This document shows positions 23,570 through 34,568 of a stretch of DNA of 64,000 nucleotides, one piece after another; positions within the stretch are counted from its first letter, which is position 1; every line of letters starts with the position of its first letter. The stretch is from Leuctra nigra. Lineage: Eukaryota; Arthropoda; Insecta; Plecoptera; Leuctridae. The stretch is taken from the NCBI GenBank assembly GCA_934045905.1, contig OW203765.1:15377409-15441408 (forward strand), given 5' to 3'. The position numbers and the translations under genes were made by a program. The notes beneath the pieces are model-generated. The model did no database searches. It worked only from the letters and a program-made list of their open reading frames with translations, and was not told where the DNA came from.

Positions 23570-25070
23570 TCATGTCCATAAGACTGTATCTGTAGAGCCA
23601 CCGAGCGAGGATGGTTAGTTCCGTGGTCCCTCCCAGTAAGGCGCTAACGACTAAAATCACTGTTTTTCTTCCCCCCCTAGTTCAGACCCGAATTTACCCT
23701 GAAGGCAGACTCAGGTGCTGCTACTAGTGGCGTTCCAATGAAGTTCTGCCTTCTTACTGCCCTACCTGGACCGGCTGATAGCCTGGGGGGAGGAAGTAGG
23801 ACAATGGGTCTATTTTAAAACCTCCCTTCCAACTCACATTGACCAGGTAGCAAAACATTTTGTTTCCTTCAGTCTTCAGTGAAAGAAAAATATAAACTCA
23901 TTTTAGATTTTGTCCTAAAATATTTGTTCGAATTAATTATTGTAATTATTTGACACTGTTTTGTTTAACAATTAAAAATTAGGTATATATTGAAATACTT
24001 GTTACATCATTCATAACTAAGTCATAACATTATACCATTGGCGGTGTTCCTTAGCATTGGACATGACTTCAGAATTTAAATTGATAAAAACGCCGACAAT
24101 ACATTTTAAATCTCTAATTTTTTTAGGAATGTCAATTTATGTGGTATTCGTTGCACTTCTATATGACTTTTTTAAATAACTTTTTAAATTAAATATCAAT
24201 TGGTAAAGCGTATGATAGAATAAATATAATAATATTCACGAGACAAGAGTGAGCCACAGATTATGACGCATGAAACATTACGTCTCGTCTTACTTTATTT
24301 CAATAAAGATACAAATGTCGTATAGCTCTGATGTCATGCTCTGTTTTATTAAAATATTAAGATAATCGGATTTAATTCAGTTTATATTCATTGAATAATT
24401 TTTCCGAAATAAAAAAAAATCCACGTAACTGATCAACTATTCTGAAATTTTAAATAATAACAGCATTTTTCTTCACTTCAAACATCATTTCTCGGTGTCT
24501 GGCGAAAATTCAACATTCAACGTTTCCACTAAGAGATGTATTTATCCTTCACACGCCAAGAATAAAAATAATAACAACCTGCCTGCCAAGTAGTGAATGA
24601 TTCAGTACAAACAAACTCAATATCAATTTCATAATATTGCGTCCAGAACTCCCACGCGCGGCAACTTTATTTGAAGCACGCGCCGAATTTGAACAAAATT
24701 CACTTCACCATTCGATAGAACAAATGATAAGTTACTTATGCTCCTCCGCACTTATCATAACACCCGCGGTTACTTTGTCGGTTTGACGAGATGACAAACC
24801 GAGAAAATGACCGCGACAGGGCTTGAGAGGGTGGTGTGATGGAGTGGTCACCAGCTACATACCCTAATAATGGTGATTATGATTAATAATTAACCATTAA
24901 GTAGCATTGTTGTAACTAAAAAACAGCAAAATAGAAGCCAGAGTATTCAATCATGGAGTTGTATAGTGTCGCTTCGCTGAATTCAATGTGTCCATTCGTA
25001 TAGTCAATGAATATGATAGAATAAAAAGTTTATTTTAAAAACTTAAATCTTTTTGAATCTATTAACAATT
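23570..25070. other. Unannotated AT-rich stretch
   Basis: No gene, RNA or transposon end is recognised. It has no clear match to the other array blocks. A GC-richer patch at about 24640-24840 and a CTTCTTACTGCCCTACCTGG patch near 23750 are the only parts with different composition. Confidence 0.4.
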
Positions 25071-25504
25071 ATCTTCGAACATTTGATTGATTTGATTTAT
25101 TTTTATTTTACAAAATGGTACAGAGAGTGTGTTCACACAGTGTTTACATATTTGTTTGATATATACCCCAATAAGTCACGAAGACTAGTGTCGGGGCATA
25201 TTTTACATGGATAACACATGGACATTTTACATGGATTTATATAATATACTAGAGACATTATTATACAGAATGTTATATATAGCTGAACGATTACTAAATA
25301 CTAAATACTAATACTAAATATACATTGTCAGTTATTAATCAGTAAAATGAAAATTTAAAAAAGAATATTTGTTGATACTCAACTTGATGCTATGTCATAC
25401 CATGTTATACCGTGAACAATATTGTACAGAACATTATACCATGTTATATCGTCATGTTTCTAATCATAGTCATAATACATCCACTAGGTACATTATATAT
25501 GGAA

Positions 25505-27859
25505 TCTAGTGGAGCGGTCGCTCCACCCAGCCAAGTCGTACTATACACTCACAGTCACTCAACATACCGTAAATGCCTAATAAACTGAGGAGCAGACCAA
25601 ACACTTTTACTGTAAGCAACAACATGGCATTTTCGGCCTACTGGATCTCAAAATTGGTAAATCTCACATTGTTGCGAAATATCTTAATTTCGAGCTATGG
25701 CCCACCCCACTACATATACCAAATTTGGGAACAATAGGTTATGCCATTTGCGCGCTAGAGGACCGAGAAAACAGTGAAATTACACCACTTTCTGATTCTG
25801 AAGATGATGATGATTCTGATGATATCACGAAACGTCGCTATCACCGCCACAGCCTAAACGGCTGAACCGATCGAACTGAAATTTTTACCACATGTGCACT
25901 TTTGGCGTCTGAGGTGCCTTTTTATAAAACCAACCGGAAGCCGCCATTTTGAAACCGGAAGTGACGTCATAACTCAAAAACGTCTGGACCGATTAGAACG
26001 AAATTAGCGCCATTCGATTTAGATGGTCATCTATATGAAGTATCAATAAAAAAAATATTATTTTCTTATTTTCTAAACCAGAAGTGACGTCATAAATACG
26101 CAATATTTAACTTATTTCAACAAATTATACTTAAAATACGTACATAATTAACTTACATTGTAACATAGACAATACAATTTATATATTCAAGGTAGCAGTG
26201 TTCTCGGCCGCCATTCCTGAAACCGGAAGTGACGTCATATATCTAAAACGCCTGTACCGATTGCAACTGAACTAGCTCCTGCGTATTCATTCTGCTATTT
26301 ATTTGAAAAATCAATTGTGAAAAATGAATAAATAAATTAATGGTACCGGAAATGGCGGCAGGAACCACTAAATGAAACCGGAAGTGACGTCATATATTAC
26401 AAACGGCATGACCGATTTTACGGAAATATAGGGATTAGGAATTCAGATGGTCGTTCATGAAGGTATCAACTAGATAAAACTAGATTGTTTTCTTATTACC
26501 TATACCGGAATTCGGCCGCTATTTCAAAACCGGAAGTGACGTCATGTATCGAAAACGGCTGGATCGATTATAACGAAACTTAAGCTATTCTTCTTGGATA
26601 ATCATTTTCATCTTATACCAAACGCAACTTTTCATAGTAACCAAATCGGTTGAGGCGTATTTTTTTAAAGAAATTAGTCCCTGCTCGGACATGTGCTACA
26701 AGCTGTATGAATAAACTAACAAAAGAAGTGATATCCCAGAAAAAACACTCCGTGTAAAAATACCAGCCAAGTCTCTTTAACTATAAAAAAAAATAGAAGA
26801 AATCTAAAAATTCAGCACTGAAAAGGAGTGATATCAAAAAAGGAGCCAAGTCAACGAATTTTCCAAATTTTAATCGTACCATTGAAATAAAAATATCAAC
26901 CCCCGAGAAATACTTAAAAAAAGGACTTGGCGCATCGTTTTTTTAAAGACATTTTTCTATTCTTAAGCTTATGCCACTCACATACTACGTAGTTCAGAAA
27001 TGCCTAGAAAAATTGGGACAAAACTTTCAAATTAAATATTGAACATTCTGTAAAATATTTTAAATTTAAATATAAGTACGCAAAGAAACATAGCATTGTC
27101 GTACAAGCAATAAATACAGAACAGTTGTGTTTGTGATTGGTAGGTACCTAAAGTTTTGTGGGTACATCAACATACCTACTACAGCATTATACTTGGAACC
27201 TTCTCGCCGTGTAATTAATTGCTATTAATTAACATTTTATACCAAAAAAATTCATAAATTACATAACGTATTACTTTAGATAAAAATCTAGTCAGTAATT
27301 ATTTGAGCAGCATGGCTCAGTGCACTAGTCACTTATACAAATCTCATTGACGGCCTTCTTGTAATGAGCGCTTTCGCTATTTCCCTCAGTCACGATATTG
27401 AGAAGTATGATTGATTAATATGACCCTAGAAATAGTGGCAATAACGAATAGACTAGGCCGCTTCCGTTTATTCGTTATTCGTTTATCCGTTTATTTCCTC
27501 TGAATATTGACAAAATACCAAAACTGCCAGTAGGTAAGAGTACTAGTTATATTAAAACGTAGTATGATTCGTCGATAATGAATGTGATATACTCAGGAAA
27601 ATATACTTGTAGAGTTCTTCCTATACTTTTAGGATAGAAAAGTGTCTTTAAAAAAACGATGCGCCAAGTCCTTTTTTTAAGTATTTCTCGGGGGTTGATA
27701 TTTTTATTTCAATGGTACGATTAAAATTTGGAAAATTCGTTGACTTGGCTCCTTTTTTGATATCACTCCTTTTCAGTGCTGAATTTTTAGATTTCTTCTA
27801 TTTTTTTTTATAGTTAAAGAGACTTGGCTGGTATTTTTACACGGAGTGTTTTTTCTGGG
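25505..27859 (+). mobile_element. Hairpin-tailed repeat family, member B
   Basis: Member of the family at 5736-7559 in the opposite orientation, and almost identical over 2.35 kb to 49037-51378. It starts TCTAGTGGAGCGGTCGCTCC, carries five CCGGAAGTGACGTCAT-type motifs, and ends in a foldback of about 1.1 kb (26735-27859) whose outer ends are CCCAGAAAAAACACTCCGTG and its inverse. No protein is encoded. Confidence 0.65.
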
Positions 27860-28126
27860 TACAAGATACTGAATATAATATGCATGTTGCAGTATTACTG
27901 AATACTAAATATTAATAATTGTCCGTTATTAACTATTTCTAAAATAAAAATAAAATAAATACAAAATAATAAATATAAAATAAAAACCTCTGATGATACC
28001 TAGGTACATTAGTTGATACCACAACAAGGACGTGTTATATGTAGATCTACTAGATACAAAGATTACACCTAGAACGTTGGTGAGAAGATCAATTAATGAG
28101 CTTTTATTTTAATAAACTGTGGTTTA

Positions 28127-31100
28127 TTACTTGCAATTTATGGCAGCGTTTATTGTGTCAATAGGGCAATCTTTGAGCCATCGCTTGGTTTTAAATGCGT
28201 ATATTTTGTCCGATTGGATGCTTCGTATATCACAAGGAAGAAGGTTATATAACTTGCTAGCTAGGTAAGTTAGGTTTCTTTGCGTAATGCCTTTGTTTAC
28301 CCTCGGTTGATATAGATTGTTCTTTGTTCTTGATCTAGTTTGTATATAACAATTTGGTGCCGGGTTGGTAGGGAGTTCAAATTTGTTCGAGTGTATTAAT
28401 TTAAAGAGAGATTGAGCATAAAGCTTGCGAATATTAAGTATGTTTGCGACTTCATAAAGCTTAACTGTGGGGTATCGGTAATCCTTTGACATCATTATTT
28501 TCAAAATTATATTTTGGATCGTCGACAGTGGATGAATATGGGTATCATAAGCTCCGCCCCACCCAATTATCCCATATTGGAGTACCGACTGAACTAGCGC
28601 AAAGTATACAGTTCGTAAGGAATTATATGTGAGAATATTTCTACGGTTATAGAATTGAGCGATTACATGTCTAAGCTTTTTAACAGTAGCTGTTATATGT
28701 TCATTCCATCGTAGGTGTTGGTCAATCAATATCCCGAGGTACTTTGCGGTGGTTACATTTTTTAGGGCAAGGCAGTTGCAGCTTTGGACGGAATTTAGGC
28801 AATTCTGTTCTTTGTGAATTTTTAGAGTTAAGTTCATTGGTTGGCCATTAATTCTTGGTGAAAAGGTGATGTAGTTGGTTTTATCAACATTTAATGATAG
28901 AAGATTTGTGTGAATCCATTGCTTTACTTTGAAAAGGACCGATGCGGCTTGTTTATATGATGCTTCCCATGTTTTTTCCGAGATAAATAGAACAGTGTCA
29001 TCTGCAAAGGTTATTATTTGAGAATTTGACTCCATTGCACACAAGTCGTTGATATAAATTAGGAATAAAAGTGGTCCCAGTACTGTTCCTTGAGGAACTC
29101 CGCACTTTATTAGTCTGCGGCTACTGTTCGCGTCACTTATTTTTACAAATTGTTCTCTTCCAGTAATATAGCTTTTCAATAGCTCTAGGGGTAAGCCTCT
29201 TATACCTATCTTGTATAGTTTGGTCATTAGCAAGGAATGGTCTACTGTATCAAAGGCTTTAGCTAGGTCAAGAAAGATTGCTAGAGGTTTTTTATTATTA
29301 TCAATACTGGAATGAATTAGGGAAGTGAGCCTAGCAATTGCGTCTTCAGTACTTCTGTTTTGCCGAAAGCCGTATTGGTTCTTGGATAATAGGTTATTTT
29401 CTTCAAGAAAAAGGCATAGTCTTTTTTTTATGCACTTTTCGTGGATTTTTGATAAGTTTGAGAGCACAGAAATAGGTCTATAATTGCACGTGTGCGTTTT
29501 GTTTCCTTTCTTATATATGGGTGTGATTGAAGCAAGCTTAAATATTGTTGGATAGATGCCGGACTCAAAGCTCTTATTAATGATATGTTCTAGAGGGATA
29601 ACAAGGTTAGTTTTCATGTTTTTGATAGTGTTTGCGCTAATATTATCTGGACCGGTGGCAGTGGATCTTTTAATGCCGTTAATATATTCAATTATCTCCT
29701 TGCCAGTTACAGGTTTAAAAAAGATCGAGTTTTGGCTGCAGTGTGTAAGGAACTCTGGAGTGTTACTTTCTAGGAGACCATTGGTAGGATTTTGGAACTG
29801 CGTACTATCCTGCCGGATAACATTTGCCATTTCTTCGCCGATATTACTAAAATACTTTACGAACTCGTCGGCAATATGAGTTGGGTTGGCAGAAATAGTT
29901 CCTAGTATTCCCTCTTTTACAAGAATCTTAGATATTTCTTTCCTTTTAATGTTACGATTTGCAATTTCGTTGATGATATTCCAGATTTGCTTCCTATTGC
30001 CGCTGGCTAACTTTATTTTATCGCTGTAGTAGTTAATTTTTGTGATTTTGATTAAATTTGTAAGGTTATTCCGATACGCTTTAAAGTGGTTTTTTAGAAG
30101 AATATTTTCAGGATTCTGTAATAACTTTTTAGGTAGTTTATCGCGCGTCCTTATCGATGAAATCAATTCGATTGTGATCCAGGGTTTGAGTTTATTTGAA
30201 TGTTTTGACTTAATCTTTTTCGTCTCTGTGGCTTCTAGTGTAAGTTGCTGGAGGCTAGTAATAAATATTTGGGCGGCTGCGTTTGGGTCATCTTCCTTAA
30301 GCACAGACTCCCAATTATGGTTATCAAGAATTAACTTAAGTAGGTCATAATTGACTGTTTTAATTTCCTTCTCTTTTTTTGGTTTTTCACTATTGTCCTT
30401 ATTGTTGTTGTTGTCCTTATTGTGGTTAAAATTTGTATTCCACCCTATGGTTGTGGCATAGTGGTCTGTTATATTCGTTTGTAGGATTGTACTTTTTTGC
30501 TCAAATCTTAACCTGGACGATTTAATAAAAATATGGTCTATACATGATTTCACTGTGTGGGTAACGCGGGTTGGTTCATATATGCATTGTGAGAATCCAT
30601 GTGCTGCTAGCAAGTTAAGGTATTCAGCAGAAGTGGGATTTGGATCCAAAATATTAATGTTTAGATCTCCTATCAATAGATTTATATCTCTATTTAGGTT
30701 AAGAACATTGGTTAGTTCTGAGTTAAACGTCTTACTGTCACCCGACGGTGATCTGTAAACAGCTAGAATAGAGTATAATATATTATCCCTTGACACAACA
30801 ATGTTAATTGTATTAGCTTGCGTAAAAGTCGTTACAGCTGAAATGTTTAATGTATTTACTGAATTTTCTCTTATTAATACAGTTATTCCATCGCAGATGG
30901 TTAATTTGTTCGGGAAATTGTATGAGACATAGTGGTCGATTGCGAAAATATTTATGTCATGTGCTAGGTGAGTTTCCGTGAGGATACTTAGATCAAATGT
31001 TGTGTTTGAGTCTTGGATGAGAGCAATTAGCTCATCAAAATGGGATTTTATCCCTCTGATGTTCATATGGAAAATTTTCATCCCACATATTGATTTGTAT

Positions 31101-31183
31101 GCTATTTCTAGGTCTCTTGTTGTGGCACAAACAATTGGCCTTTCGGGGTTTTCTAACATAGTATCCGTTAAGTACTTAGTCAT
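28127..31183 (-). CDS. Non-LTR retrotransposon ORF2: endonuclease and reverse transcriptase
   Basis: An intact frame of 1018 aa. An apurinic-type endonuclease domain occupies about residues 35-245: HMNIRG (39), LTETHL (67), VYRSPSG (142), GDLNI (172), SCIDHIF (213) and TDHYAT (239). The reverse transcriptase spans about 500-800: PIYKKGNK (555), GFRQNRST (605), DLAKAFDTVDH (639), GVPQGTVLGPLLF (695) and catalytic FADDT (726). The protein nicks target DNA and copies the element RNA at the nick. The domain order and motif style fit the CR1/Jockey group of insect LINEs; the exact clade needs a tree. No stop or frameshift is seen, so it may still be active or only recently silent. Start: first ATG of the frame. 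Confidence 0.93.
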   Translation of the reverse strand: MTKYLTDTMLENPERPIVCATTRDLEIAYKSICGMKIFHMNIRGIKSHFDELIALIQDSNTTFDLSILTETHLAHDINIFAIDHYVSYNFPNKLTICDGITVLIRENSVNTLNISAVTTFTQANTINIVVSRDNILYSILAVYRSPSGDSKTFNSELTNVLNLNRDINLLIGDLNINILDPNPTSAEYLNLLAAHGFSQCIYEPTRVTHTVKSCIDHIFIKSSRLRFEQKSTILQTNITDHYATTIGWNTNFNHNKDNNNNKDNSEKPKKEKEIKTVNYDLLKLILDNHNWESVLKEDDPNAAAQIFITSLQQLTLEATETKKIKSKHSNKLKPWITIELISSIRTRDKLPKKLLQNPENILLKNHFKAYRNNLTNLIKITKINYYSDKIKLASGNRKQIWNIINEIANRNIKRKEISKILVKEGILGTISANPTHIADEFVKYFSNIGEEMANVIRQDSTQFQNPTNGLLESNTPEFLTHCSQNSIFFKPVTGKEIIEYINGIKRSTATGPDNISANTIKNMKTNLVIPLEHIINKSFESGIYPTIFKLASITPIYKKGNKTHTCNYRPISVLSNLSKIHEKCIKKRLCLFLEENNLLSKNQYGFRQNRSTEDAIARLTSLIHSSIDNNKKPLAIFLDLAKAFDTVDHSLLMTKLYKIGIRGLPLELLKSYITGREQFVKISDANSSRRLIKCGVPQGTVLGPLLFLIYINDLCAMESNSQIITFADDTVLFISEKTWEASYKQAASVLFKVKQWIHTNLLSLNVDKTNYITFSPRINGQPMNLTLKIHKEQNCLNSVQSCNCLALKNVTTAKYLGILIDQHLRWNEHITATVKKLRHVIAQFYNRRNILTYNSLRTVYFALVQSVLQYGIIGWGGAYDTHIHPLSTIQNIILKIMMSKDYRYPTVKLYEVANILNIRKLYAQSLFKLIHSNKFELPTNPAPNCYIQTRSRTKNNLYQPRVNKGITQRNLTYLASKLYNLLPCDIRSIQSDKIYAFKTKRWLKDCPIDTINAAINCK

Positions 31184-31358
31184 TTTTATTTTTATTTTTA
31201 TAATCGACTTATTTAGACTTAAAAATTAAAATATTACTAAATACAATCTAATCTAATTTCCGCTTTGTATAAGTAAGTACTAAATTCTAATATCCTAGCA
31301 GTAGACCAAATAATTAAACCTTACTCTTTTTACTTGTGGGTAACTCCTGGTTCCTGGT

Positions 31359-32165
31359 TCAATCATTTGTTGGCGGACTTGCGAGAGGATCACTTGAGGG
31401 AGGTTCCCTTGAGGGAGGTTCTATTATGGGAGGTTCACTTGGGGGAGGTTTCCTCGAGGGAGGTTCACGCACTCGCAGCTTTGCAAGGTCCGCTTCTGTG
31501 GTGATCCGAATCCTCTTGTTATTGCGGATCGCAATGACTGCTCCGTCTTGGGTCCAGCAGTAGCGACGACCCACTATCTGTTGAGCTGTGTTGTATATCT
31601 CTTGCCTCTTGCGTGTCAATGACTCCGTGAGAACAAGTCCAGTGGCTTTTAGAACTTTCTTCCGTTTCCAGGCTGCCTCCCTGGTTTGATAGGAAACAAA
31701 CTTAACGATTATGGGCCTCTTGATGGTCTTGTCGTCGCTGGTGATTTTAACAGGACCTAGACGGTGACAGCGATCGATATCTTCGCTTCTCATTTGTACC
31801 CCCAGTTCGTTCCTCAGAATGTCTTCTACGATGAAGTAAGCATCTTCGTTGTCCTGTTCCTCGACACCATGAATTAACAAGCAGTTACGCCTAGAGTATT
31901 GCTCCAGGTTGTCGATGGCTGTGTCCTGCTGCTTTATCTTGTCTGTGAACTGGTCAAGTTCCTTCTTCATGGTAGAAATTGCTGATTTGACAAATCCTTC
32001 CAGTTCAGTAAACATTTTACCAAGGTCTGGGCCTTGTTCTTGTTGATTTAATGTTTTATGCGCGCCATTTATTAGTTTGCTGAAGTTTTCAAGCGATTTG
32101 TTAACTTCTCCCTCATAGCACTCCATTCTTTGTTGCATTGCACTGAGAGACGTCATTTTTGACAA
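31359..32165 (-). CDS. Non-LTR retrotransposon ORF1: RNA-binding chaperone-type protein
   Basis: 268 aa, upstream of ORF2 on the same strand. Residues 10-95 are rich in heptad-like hydrophobic spacing (probable coiled coil). YSRRNCLLIHGVEE (90-103) followed by CHRLGP (133) and RPIIVKF (150) match the RRM-like ORF1 fold of LINE-1-type proteins, and TRKRQEIY (184) is in the C-terminal part. The tail (233-264) is made of PPSREPP-type repeats, which is unusual and of unknown role. It has no CCHC knuckles. It is expected to coat the element RNA. Confidence 0.85.
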   Translation of the reverse strand: MSKMTSLSAMQQRMECYEGEVNKSLENFSKLINGAHKTLNQQEQGPDLGKMFTELEGFVKSAISTMKKELDQFTDKIKQQDTAIDNLEQYSRRNCLLIHGVEEQDNEDAYFIVEDILRNELGVQMRSEDIDRCHRLGPVKITSDDKTIKRPIIVKFVSYQTREAAWKRKKVLKATGLVLTESLTRKRQEIYNTAQQIVGRRYCWTQDGAVIAIRNNKRIRITTEADLAKLRVREPPSRKPPPSEPPIIEPPSREPPSSDPLASPPTND

Positions 32166-32818
32166 CCAAGGTGACGTTTGGTGAGGTTAGGTAGGGTTAG
32201 GTTAGTACAGTTTAGGGATTTTTGTTTCTCTGTAGTTGGTAGCGAAACTTCGAAACTCTTGAGCACTCGCGCTAGCAACAATTAGCGTGGGGGTATCTTC
32301 ACGCTGCTTGGTTATGGTTACACTCTGGTGATATTAACTTGCATATTATGTTTTCACTTGTGAATTTGTGACACTATTTAATACATTAGTATCCACTCTT
32401 GATGTATGGCTACACTTTAGAAAATACTTCGCTTTGATTAGGTTAGATTTGCCACTAGATTTAGTTGTTGAAACAGGAGCTACCACACAGTTACTGTTTA
32501 CACTATTCCGCCATTTGCAGGAGCGAAACAGTCTGGAAAACATATTTTGAGAAAACTAACAAACACTAACAAATGGGAGACGTTACGACACGCCCACTAC
32601 TTACAACAAAAGGAAGCAACTTGGCCGTCCGAGGAATTCACAGGAAATCAGAGACAGGTCTCAAGTAACACGAGGCCAATGTTCTATTCGAACAAATAAG
32701 CGATACGTGATGGAGCCCCTTCTGGAAGGAAACTTTTTAGATGCACTTTTTTATTTTGATGTTCGTGTTTCCATAGGGCAGTGAAAAAGGAGAAACAAAT
32801 GAAATTTAGATTTAGTTA

Positions 32819-32975
32819 GGGCCGGTATAACCAAAGTTAATCTGAGCCGGATTAACTGAATATTGGACTAAATTGGCGGCACAGCCAATCAGATACCTCA
32901 AAATGAGTGAAACAATTGAATTTAATCCAAAAGTTAGTTAATCCAGCACAATTTAACTTTGGTTATTCCGGGCCT
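32819..32975. mobile_element. MITE with GGGCCGGTATAACC ends
   Basis: GGCCGGTATAACCAAAGTTAA is mirrored by TTAACTTTGGTTATTCCGGGCC, and GGATTAACT is mirrored by AGTTAATCC. It is about 157 bp and non-coding. Confidence 0.65.
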
Positions 32976-33371
32976 TACAAGTTTACTTTTTCAGCCATAA
33001 CAAATAACTAAAGTAAATTTTATAAAATTTATTTACATAAATAAACCCTTTGTATCCTCCATTTCCCCCCAGTTATGGATAGTACCAAAGAATCCACCAG
33101 AGGTCAGTCGTGTTCCTTATTTTCTCGAATAGATAAATATGTGTTCTGCTTTGCCGTAACAGCTGTATAAAGCAACCAAGTGGCATTACCCCTACGGCTG
33201 CCACCTTAGCGCGGTGGTGGCAAATGAACGGTACTAATTGAACTAGTATTTCTGAACACTTTAACACTTTATATAGCGATTTTTTCTACTATTTATGATA
33301 TAAAAAGCACGTACTTGAAAAAATTGGACTTAAGACAGTTTCTCCTCCAAGATCACGATATTTTAGACAAA

Positions 33372-33728
33372 GGGCTGTGCATAAAGGACGTCACGCTAAG
33401 TATGGGATTTTTTACACCCCCCTCCCCCCTGTCCCGCTGTGTCACACGTTTCGAGACCCCCCCCCCCCCTTAAAAGGACTTTACAAATCTGTCTCTACCT
33501 CCTCTTTTGTAGAATATTTTTTACAATAAAATGTATCAGAATTTATCGTTTTTAGCGAAATTTCCGGTCCCGACAAATCAACTGAAATTTAAAATGTTTG
33601 AAAATAGCTATATCAAAACGTGACGTCCTACTGCCTCCAATACCCCCCCTCCCCCCTGTCACACTTTGTCAATTACTGGTGCACCCCCCCCTCTCCCCCT
33701 GAAGCGTGACGTCCTTTATGCACAGCCC
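33372..33728. mobile_element. MITE with GGGCTGTGCATAAAGGACG ends
   Basis: The left end GGGCTGTGCATAAAGGACG and the right end CGTCCTTTATGCACAGCCC are perfect inverses, continuing into GTCACGCT. C-rich tracts lie inside. Block C keeps the empty site at about 4080-4085 (TTAGACAAGAGATA). It inserted 30 bp past the copy A stop codon. Confidence 0.75.
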
Positions 33729-34299
33729 CCAAGAGATAATACCTGAATTCTTCCCAATTAGTTCATCTCGTAGAGTTTCAAGTCGTATCCCTTCTCGCCC
33801 ATCCGGTAGTCGTTTGAAGTGTTGTCGGCCCATCGTACTCGTAACCAACCAGGTGATATTGCGGACAAACCTATTATTGTCCCCACGCCCGGTGGCTTTC
33901 CGTCCTGAACACAGAATAATGTTTGTTAGTCCCTTAGAATACATTGTTTGTATTCGGGAAAAAAACCTGTGGGGCAACAATGGTAGGTTAGTTTGCTACA
34001 GTTCGTGCATTTTAGAGCCCAGAAGAACTTTTAAAGTGTTCAATACTAAAAAAGCCCTGCGGTGCAAAAACTGTGGGGCTTCATCCCCCATACTCCCCTT
34101 CCGAGTGTCGCAACCCCCCCCCCCCCCCCCTCCCCCCACACCCCAACCAACATGACGAAAGTAGTTCCTACGAGCCTCGTTTCTCTATTCGAGTTTAAAA
34201 TCAAAGGAGTCGACATCTGGAGGCTGCTTCGCCAACTAGTTAATGTAGGTCAAAATTAATTTGTTTTTAATTTGTTTTCATCTGTCAATTGATGTTCAA

Positions 34300-34551
34300 C
34301 CGGTATATTTACCTATTAAAAGCAAACCAAAAGCAGCAAATCGATACTGTAGTGTGTCTCAATGTTTAAACAAAGAATCAACAGCTGCAGATGGACTCTC
34401 CTTTAATTTATTCCCGAAGGACGATGTGCGGGAGAAACAATCATCTGCAATCTGCTTTGAAGATTGGCAAGAGGGTTTCCAAAATGCAGCTTTATTGTTC
34501 TATGATGTTAGTGTGTGGGGAACATTTCACAGCAGAGAACTTCTTATACTC
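34300..34551 (+). pseudogene. THAP zinc-finger exon, frameshifted
   Basis: One frame reads RYCSVSQCLNKES and GLSFNLFPKDD; a second frame then reads ALKIGKRVSK and VCGEHFTAENFLYSG. Together these give the C2CH pattern of a THAP DNA-binding domain (Cys-x4-Cys, then Cys-x2-His), but a frameshift lies near 34430-34450. CTCTG|GTAAGAC at the end looks like a splice donor, immediately followed by repeat C. THAP domains occur at the N-terminus of P-element transposases and in host proteins; nothing else of either is visible. It lies in intron 3 of copy A, antisense to it. Confidence 0.62.
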
Positions 34552-34568
34552 TGGTAAGACTAATGTTT

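Larger units (their letters stand above)
25075..32700 (-). mobile_element. Two-ORF non-LTR retrotransposon with nested insertion
   Basis: The minus-strand element is made of ORF1 (32165-31359), ORF2 (31183-28127) and flanking untranslated sequence. The two ORFs are 175 bp apart. The 3' boundary is inferred: repeat B (25505-27859) has its own clear ends and is flanked on both sides by similar AT-rich text with ACTAAATACT steps. This suggests the 3' UTR resumes at about 25075-25505 and ends near a minus-strand AATAAATCAAATC-like tail. The 5' limit near 32.7 kb is approximate. Both ORFs are open, so the copy is young. Confidence 0.6.
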
